31,933 bases of DNA from a virus: the IMG/VR virus record IMGVR_UViG_3300025652_000301, positions 1 through 31,933 of that record. One strand, given 5' to 3'. Below are positions 26,784 through 31,933 of the stretch, one piece after another. The translations under genes and the position numbers were made by a program. Position 1 is the first letter of the stretch. Each line of letters starts with the position of its first letter. The notes beneath the pieces are model-generated. The model did not search any database and was not told the DNA's origin. It saw only the letters and a program-made list of their open reading frames with translations.

Positions 26784-29452
26784 TATGGTATAAGTATAAA
26801 TTCTACTGTTGCTAAGTCGTTTGGTTTATAGTCTATCTTGTTCACTCTGAATGTTCTGTTTTTAATAAATACTGTATCGTTAAATTTAAATGTATTAATA
26901 TCTGAAGGACTTAAATTAACTTTAATAGTCATAATCCTAGTGTCAGGGTTGTACAGTTCTGAGTAATAAGGCAACCAATACAAATTAAATAGATTATTGT
27001 TTGTAGGTGACCCTACAGGTAGTATTAATTGACATTCCCCAAAGTGAAAATCCCTTCTGTTCGTAGCTATTGCTCCGGGTGGTAGTGATGTCAAATGACT
27101 AAATTGTAAAAACTGATTTTCAAAAGCATCTCCTATAACTCCGTTTTGGTCAGGGATAAAATATGTACAACTTGTTAAAGTCTTTTCACCATTATCAAAC
27201 ATTATTCTAGGACTATTTTCAAAGCCTTCAGAAGTATTATCATCAGGATTGTAAGAATAAACAGCAGGTGTTATAAAATCAGCAAATAGTTCGTCTAAAG
27301 GCTTTACTACTGTTGCTGCAAAAGGTTCTGCAATTATTTCATCTTCTCCTGCTAGAATTGTAAACTCTGAAGCATCATATTTCTTACTACCGTACAAATG
27401 ACCACCTACTGAATTTTTATAATTATTAAAAGCATAGTCATCATCATCTTCTACAAACTTAAATATAGTTTTTTTGTTTAAATCAGTTAAAGGCATAAGC
27501 TTCATTTCTGAAACATCTATCTTGTCAGTCCAATCTAGTTCAATAGAAGTATCGTCAAAGAAGTTAGGATTTGCAGCATCATTACTAGACATAAAAATAT
27601 CTCCATAAGGTTCTATCTTTATATTGCTAGGATTGTCTTCATCAGGCAAAGTAACTAAGTTAAACATTGTAAGAATTCCTTTTAAGAAATCCCATTGTCC
27701 TAATTCACCCCTTAGTGTTCCTAAGAGTGTGTCTGTTGTAGTTTGCGCAACAGATGTTGTTATTGTTACAAGTGAAGGAGTTACTCCTAAAGGATTATAT
27801 ACTCCTTCTAAATCATAAGTTCCTAAAGAAGACTTAGCTTGACATAAAACAGTATCGCCTGATGTTAAAGGGGGTGTAGTAAAAGTTCCTGTATAATTAA
27901 AAGAAAAATTTGTAGTAGTTGCAAAATCAACTGAAACTCCATTTACTAACCATTCAACTTCTAAAATGTCAGGTACTATGCTACGCTTAAATTCCATATC
28001 AAAAGTAAAAGTATAAACTTGTGCGTCTTCCTGAGCTGTAAAAACTCCTGCTGAATATCCAAAGTTTGCGTCTAAATTATTACCACCAACAGTAGCCATT
28101 TCATCAAAAGGCAAAGTCGTAAAAGTTGCAGCAATACTAAAATCTAAAAGATTTGTCAATTCACCACTTGAATTAAATACTACAGGAGCATTATCAGAAC
28201 CCCAATTAAAGTCCATAAAAAGCTTTGCAAAATCTGCTGTATCAAAAAATGCACTTTCATAAGTAAAATCTGTTGCAGCAAATATTCTATCTATTAAATA
28301 CTTTAATGTTAAAAAAGGTCTAAAAGCACTTTCTAAATTTGGTAAAACAGGAAAGCCTGAACTAGCATCAAAAGTAAATTGGTGCGTCCAATCTACAAAA
28401 GGGTATTTAACTGTTTCAGCAGCTCTAAAGCCTGAAGTACTAGGGTTGGTATATGTTACCCCTGTTGCACCCCAAGAAGCTTGTATGTTTGATAAATTAT
28501 AAGCGTGATTTAATTCAGAAAAGTCTAAATCAGAAAAAGTTCTATCTCCTAATACATCAGCTAGTGCAACAACTTCAGAATAAAGATTGACATTGTAGCT
28601 TATCTCTCCTTCCTTGTCTGAAATATCTATCATTCTTAAATAGCCTTCAAATAATAAAAAGCCATCTTGTTTTAGAATACATTTTGTTTTCTTATAAGGA
28701 TTAAAGTTAAGTCCTGTATCAGTTCTAGTTACTTCAAATATATTATCAAAGATTTTATTGTTTCTTTTTGTAGCAGGTAAGTTAAAAGCCTTTGAATATG
28801 ATTGCACTTTCTCAGCTACATTTTTAAAGTCATCTACACTAAGACTTAAAGGAATATCCTCATCTTCATAAAGGTCGCATATTACTTGTCCATTACTTAA
28901 ATCTGTAAATACTCCACTAGGTGTTGATGTAGATGAAACACAAGATATGTCAGCTATACCAACAACTGAGGTTGCACTGTATATTATGATTTGGTCTGAA
29001 GTTGAATAAGCGTTAAACGATACAGTCTGTAATCCTGTTCCTGTTATTGTGTGAGAGCTTCTTAATACATTTCCTGTATATTGATAAACTGAAAAATTAG
29101 TTGTGTTAGAATTTATGTTTAAAGTTAAGTCGTAAGTAGCTCCGAAAGTAAGGTTAGACAATCGTTGAACTATACCTGTGTTTATTGGTATTGCTAACGA
29201 GCCTGAACTTTGTGTTATCTCACTTGCAACACCACTAAAACGATACCAAGTGTTTAAAATAAAAAAAGAAAATGAACCAAAGGAAAAACTATTGACATAC
29301 GCCTGTGGCAAAGAACCTGAAACACTTTGAGTAGACGAAGAAGTATTTACTTGATTAAAGTTTATACCATCAACTACTAATTCAGTAGATGGTGAACTTA
29401 ATGGTGTTGAACCATCAAAATACTGTGGAAATACTATTAACTGTACACTCAT
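26783..29452 (-). CDS. Large tail/baseplate protein, 889 aa
   Basis: The longest gene. Residues 1-170 look like a beta-sandwich carbohydrate-binding domain rich in Ser, Thr and Asn. From about 190 it matches a conserved Bacteroidota phage tail protein: Asp-Leu-Tyr-Glu-Asp-Glu-Asp-Ile-Pro-Leu-Ser-Leu-Ser, then Tyr-Ser-Lys-Ala-Phe-Asn-Leu-Pro-Ala-Thr-Lys, Phe-Asn-Pro-Tyr-Lys-Lys and Leu-Phe-Glu-Gly-Tyr-Leu. Later parts are beta-rich with a C-terminal Phe-Lys-Phe-Asn-Asp-Thr-Val-Phe-Ile-Lys. It probably forms the baseplate hub or tip (Tal-like). The N-terminal 62 codons recur as a second allele at 1-188. Confidence 0.7.
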   Translation of the reverse strand: MSVQLIVFPQYFDGSTPLSSPSTELVVDGINFNQVNTSSSTQSVSGSLPQAYVNSFSFGSFSFFILNTWYRFSGVASEITQSSGSLAIPINTGIVQRLSNLTFGATYDLTLNINSNTTNFSVYQYTGNVLRSSHTITGTGLQTVSFNAYSTSDQIIIYSATSVVGIADISCVSSTSTPSGVFTDLSNGQVICDLYEDEDIPLSLSVDDFKNVAEKVQSYSKAFNLPATKRNNKIFDNIFEVTRTDTGLNFNPYKKTKCILKQDGFLLFEGYLRMIDISDKEGEISYNVNLYSEVVALADVLGDRTFSDLDFSELNHAYNLSNIQASWGATGVTYTNPSTSGFRAAETVKYPFVDWTHQFTFDASSGFPVLPNLESAFRPFLTLKYLIDRIFAATDFTYESAFFDTADFAKLFMDFNWGSDNAPVVFNSSGELTNLLDFSIAATFTTLPFDEMATVGGNNLDANFGYSAGVFTAQEDAQVYTFTFDMEFKRSIVPDILEVEWLVNGVSVDFATTTNFSFNYTGTFTTPPLTSGDTVLCQAKSSLGTYDLEGVYNPLGVTPSLVTITTSVAQTTTDTLLGTLRGELGQWDFLKGILTMFNLVTLPDEDNPSNIKIEPYGDIFMSSNDAANPNFFDDTSIELDWTDKIDVSEMKLMPLTDLNKKTIFKFVEDDDDYAFNNYKNSVGGHLYGSKKYDASEFTILAGEDEIIAEPFAATVVKPLDELFADFITPAVYSYNPDDNTSEGFENSPRIMFDNGEKTLTSCTYFIPDQNGVIGDAFENQFLQFSHLTSLPPGAIATNRRDFHFGECQLILPVGSPTNNNLFNLYWLPYYSELYNPDTRIMTIKVNLSPSDINTFKFNDTVFIKNRTFRVNKIDYKPNDLATVEFILIP

Positions 29453-30873
29453 TATACTGATTGTGTTCTTAGTGTTTTACTTTTCTCTACTTCAAAAGTG
29501 TACTGAATAAGCTTATCGTTTGCTACTGTTTTCTTTACAAAACTAGATGTTGTAAGTCTAACAGGTTTTACATACTGATTAAGTGCTGAAGTAGCTGCGT
29601 CAGGTTGGTAGCCTTCTAAAATATATACTTCAGGACTGTTTATTAGTTCTTCAAACATTTCGTTTTCGCTTTCACTAACAAAGTCTGTGTTCATTTTTAT
29701 TTTTTCTGTAGCGTTTACTCTAAATGCTTTCTTTCCTCCTTTATAACTATCTACCCTGTAGGCTGCTTCATTCCAAGTTCCTGCCAATTGCTCGTATGTA
29801 GAACCTTTAGTTGATACGCTTCTTACTGACTTCTGAGTGAATGTGTAGTAATCCCAAACTCCCCATTGATTTAACCAACAAAGTCTTATGCTTTCAAATC
29901 CTTTAGTATTAGGACAATTTATGTTTATAGTGTATTGTTTAGCTATTCTATTACTGCTATCATCAAAAGCTTGTATTTCTATTGAACCGCCCTGTATTGT
30001 TCCTGCTGTAACTAAACCTGCAAACATACTACTTCCGTCTCTCATTAAGTTAGCAGGAAAACAGCCAAAGTATAAAAGTCTTGATGATATTTCTGTACTG
30101 AAAGTAGTATAAGCTCCATTTGTTACTGTCTTATTTATACTTTCATTACCTAACGGACTTCCCGAGCTATCATAGTAATTAAGTTTTATGTAGTCTAGAT
30201 TGTCGTCAGGTGCTAAAAATGCAATCGTTCCGTAATCTTCTAAATTAGCATACTGAGTAGAAGGTGCGTTTGTTAAGAAGCTATCTGTTTGTGAAAACAA
30301 ATTAAAGTTACTCAAATCATATCCAAAATTGTTAGCAGTTGCACCTGTACCCATTGTAAGAATGTCTGAGTATTTTAAGTAGCCATTAAACATCTGATAA
30401 TCAACTGATACTGCAAATAAAGCTTCAGGTGTAATTATTTGCCCAAATGTAGAAGAAGTAGGGTCTTGGTCTAAATACTGTGTTTTAAACTGAATAGTTA
30501 GCCATCTAGCACCTTTTTTATTTTTAGAATACTTATCTATTAAATGTAAAGGGTGTGGTGTGTCATCAGTTGTTGTAACACCTTTATACTCACTAAAGTT
30601 TGCAGCCATATTATCAGCACTAACATAATTTTCAACTACTTGCTTGAAATCAAATATACCTACTCCTGCATTGTTAGGAGTTGTTTTAAATGTAGCTGTA
30701 GGAATTGAAGTTGTAGTTACTGATGAAGGTATTGTATCACTTATATAAACATCAGCAATAAATCTTACATTTGTTTGTGTAGCTACTATTGTATTATTTG
30801 ATACTACAAAAATTACCTCTTGACCTACAGGAAGTTGAGTGTATAAAGGTTTTTGTTCTATTAGTGTTGCCAT
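29452..30873 (-). CDS. Tail-associated structural protein, 473 aa (allele 2)
   Basis: The full-length counterpart of the 467-aa protein at 188-1591, with the same start and stop contexts. Differences are mostly single substitutions (for example Ile/Thr near residue 57, Ser/Ile in the Glu-Ser-Glu-Asn-Glu segment). There is also one exchanged stretch near residues 133-147 with six extra residues (Asp-Gln-Asp-Pro-Thr-Ser-Ser-Thr-Phe-Gly). That stretch is probably an exposed loop. Role as for allele 1: tail or baseplate part of unknown chemistry. Confidence 0.75.
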   Translation of the reverse strand: MATLIEQKPLYTQLPVGQEVIFVVSNNTIVATQTNVRFIADVYISDTIPSSVTTTSIPTATFKTTPNNAGVGIFDFKQVVENYVSADNMAANFSEYKGVTTTDDTPHPLHLIDKYSKNKKGARWLTIQFKTQYLDQDPTSSTFGQIITPEALFAVSVDYQMFNGYLKYSDILTMGTGATANNFGYDLSNFNLFSQTDSFLTNAPSTQYANLEDYGTIAFLAPDDNLDYIKLNYYDSSGSPLGNESINKTVTNGAYTTFSTEISSRLLYFGCFPANLMRDGSSMFAGLVTAGTIQGGSIEIQAFDDSSNRIAKQYTININCPNTKGFESIRLCWLNQWGVWDYYTFTQKSVRSVSTKGSTYEQLAGTWNEAAYRVDSYKGGKKAFRVNATEKIKMNTDFVSESENEMFEELINSPEVYILEGYQPDAATSALNQYVKPVRLTTSSFVKKTVANDKLIQYTFEVEKSKTLRTQSV

Positions 30874-31422
30874 TTATTTTACTGTTGTTAATCCGTTAAT
30901 AATATCATCTTTTACTGCTCCTAACATTTCTTTGCCAAACTGCTTTAATCCTAACATCAAAGGCTTTTGAAAGAAACTTATGCCTTGTATTCCTTTGCTA
31001 TATATGCTTCTTGCAATTATATAACCCATACTTTTATGGCTCATAAATCTACCTTTTTTGTCACGCCATTGAAAGCCTTTCTTTTTTACCCACTTAGCCA
31101 TAATTCCTGACATCCCCCCTTTTGCTTTGCCTACTCTTGAAGAACCTGTACCAAACTTATAAGGACTTGTAATTACTTTACCTTTATAATCTTTAAAACT
31201 TCTTGCCTTATTAGTTCCTGAAACTCCTTTATCTACAAAAGTACCGTAATCAGTCATAAAAAACTGTACAGCAAAACCCTCAGCATTATTAGTAACTTTA
31301 AAATCTATTGACTTTTCTAAATTAGTGCCACCGCCTTTAGCTTTTTGTAAATTTCCTTTTGCTCTGTTTACTACTTGTTTACCAAAGCTATTAAGATACC
31401 TTTCAAGAGCTTCTGTCTTCAT
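30874..31422 (-). CDS. HK97 gp10-like neck/tail-completion protein, 182 aa (allele 2)
   Basis: Counterpart of the 174-aa protein at 1592-2116. The first 26 and last about 32 residues are nearly identical. Between them the sequence is clearly diverged (for example Lys-Phe-Gly-Thr-Gly-Ser-Ser-Arg against Lys-Tyr-Thr-Thr-Lys-Gln-Pro-Pro), with an inserted Gly-rich loop (Lys-Ala-Lys-Gly-Gly-Met-Ser-Gly). The Tyr-Gly-Thr-Phe-Val-Asp-Lys-Gly-Val-Ser-Gly motif is kept. This allele is longer, and the pattern suggests recombination of the central domain from a related phage. Confidence 0.6.
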   Translation of the reverse strand: MKTEALERYLNSFGKQVVNRAKGNLQKAKGGGTNLEKSIDFKVTNNAEGFAVQFFMTDYGTFVDKGVSGTNKARSFKDYKGKVITSPYKFGTGSSRVGKAKGGMSGIMAKWVKKKGFQWRDKKGRFMSHKSMGYIIARSIYSKGIQGISFFQKPLMLGLKQFGKEMLGAVKDDIINGLTTVK

Positions 31423-31871
31423 TATACTAGTGCTGCAAAGACTTCTACTTGAACATCAGTTGTTGCTGAAGGTCTTACCTCTACAGTAACTAAATCTTCT
31501 AATGTAGGAAATGCAGGAGTTGCATCTTCTTCACCAATTAATGCTTCCTCAGCTTGGAATAAGATATGTGAACCACCTGCTCTAACTGTTACTTGATAGT
31601 TTGTAGCTGCTGTTACATAAGCTACTTTCATATCTTGGTCATCACTTAAATTAGTTATTCTTAAGTATTTACAGTTCTCTACATCTAAAGCACCATCTGC
31701 TCCATAAGGAGTTGAATTAAATACTGCTACTGTTGTAGTCTGTGAATGAGTGCAAGTTAATATTCTTTCAAATACGTCTACTATGCCTGTAGTTGTTAAA
31801 GTATTAGTAGAACCTCTGACTGAGCCGTTCAATACGACATTCTCTGTGATTGTTGTTGTTAAATCTGCCAT
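31422..31871 (-). CDS. Small beta-rich structural protein, 149 aa (allele 2)
   Basis: Differs from the 149-aa protein at 2116-2565 at two residues only, and the DNA differs by a handful of mostly silent changes. Its neighbour in the same repeat is strongly diverged, so divergence is patchy along the redundant segment. Function unknown, as for allele 1. Confidence 0.75.
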   Translation of the reverse strand: MADLTTTITENVVLNGSVRGSTNTLTTTGIVDVFERILTCTHSQTTTVAVFNSTPYGADGALDVENCKYLRITNLSDDQDMKVAYVTAATNYQVTVRAGGSHILFQAEEALIGEEDATPAFPTLEDLVTVEVRPSATTDVQVEVFAALV

Positions 31872-31872
31872 T

Positions 31873-31933
31873 TTATAATTTTATTGTTATTTTAAATTTC
31901 TTCCATCCTATTTGAACTATTAGTCTTCCTATC
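31873..31933 (-). CDS. Very small basic protein, C-terminal fragment cut by window edge
   Basis: The last 19 codons plus stop of the second copy of the 24-codon gene at 2567-2641. The visible part encodes the same residues as the left copy, and the spacing to the next ATG is the same. Its start lies beyond the right edge. Confidence 0.45.
   Translation of the reverse strand, partial: IGRLIVQIGWKKFKITIKL

Larger units (their letters stand above)
29265..31933. repeat. Right copy of a divergent terminal redundancy
   Basis: Same orientation and gene content as 1-2623, starting within the baseplate gene and running to the window edge in the tiny 24-codon gene. Two in-frame length changes relative to the left copy (six codons in the tail protein, eight in the gp10-like protein) account for the 42 extra bases. 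The DNA between the first and second copy makes one genome unit of about 29.3 kb. Confidence 0.9.

Noticed and set aside
1-31933. Exact direct terminal repeats or prophage attachment sites at the ends
   Set aside because: The end copies differ by many substitutions and indels and lie within tail genes; no integrase or host flank is present.

Overview
This window looks like slightly more than one genome length (unit about 29.3 kb) of a siphovirus infecting a Bacteroidota host, most likely of the flavobacterial type. The DNA is AT-rich. Every credible gene lies on the minus strand, packed with ATGA/TAATG overlaps. Shine-Dalgarno sequences are largely absent. One early-type promoter matches the Bacteroidota -7 box (TAnnTTTG). 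Several protein families (DUF3127-like SSB, DUF5675, XkdF-like protease, Bacteroidota-type tail proteins) are ones I associate with phages of this phylum. No integrase, repressor, tRNA or CRISPR was seen, so a virulent lifestyle is the simplest reading.

Layout, read in the direction of transcription (descending coordinates). (1) Replication/early block, 12710 to about 5500: small proteins, an SSB-like protein, a DnaA-domain-IV-like protein, a winged-helix initiator with an internal iteron array (probable origin), tiny membrane proteins, a PD-(D/E)XK nuclease, NinG, a sigma factor, zinc-finger proteins, a DUF3310 protein, a NinB-like protein and a DNA methylase. It starts from the Bacteroidota-type promoter near 12745. 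(2) Packaging: small and large terminase (5442-3984). (3) Tail block: tail assembly chaperone with a -1 frameshift, tail completion, a gp10-like protein, tail/baseplate proteins, a fibre and the tape measure. It runs from 3951 down to position 1 and continues from 31933 down to 24373. (4) Capsid block, 24306-20185: two paralogous helical proteins flanking an XkdF-like protease, then scaffold, major capsid and tail tube, ending at an intrinsic terminator. (5) 20068-12973: minor structural proteins, a LamG lectin protein, a homing endonuclease, portal, connector, lysis cassette and a metallophosphoesterase.

Five copies of a nearly identical AT-rich motif (TCTATTATATAACAGA) stand before terS, the tail chaperone, the 154-aa gene, the scaffold and the 160-aa gene, which are the heads of the late blocks. 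It differs from the Bacteroidota housekeeping promoter, and the phage encodes its own sigma-like protein. The simplest model is a cascade: the host polymerase reads the early block, then the phage sigma redirects it to five late promoters.

The two ends of the window (1-2623 and 29265-31933) are homologous, in the same orientation, and carry the same genes in different alleles. The window therefore appears to go once around a circular or circularly permuted genome and close on a different strain variant. The other main points are a terminase whose Walker A motif lies upstream of any ATG, a poly-T frameshift site, a lambda-like origin inside the initiator gene, and several overlapping genes under 60 codons.
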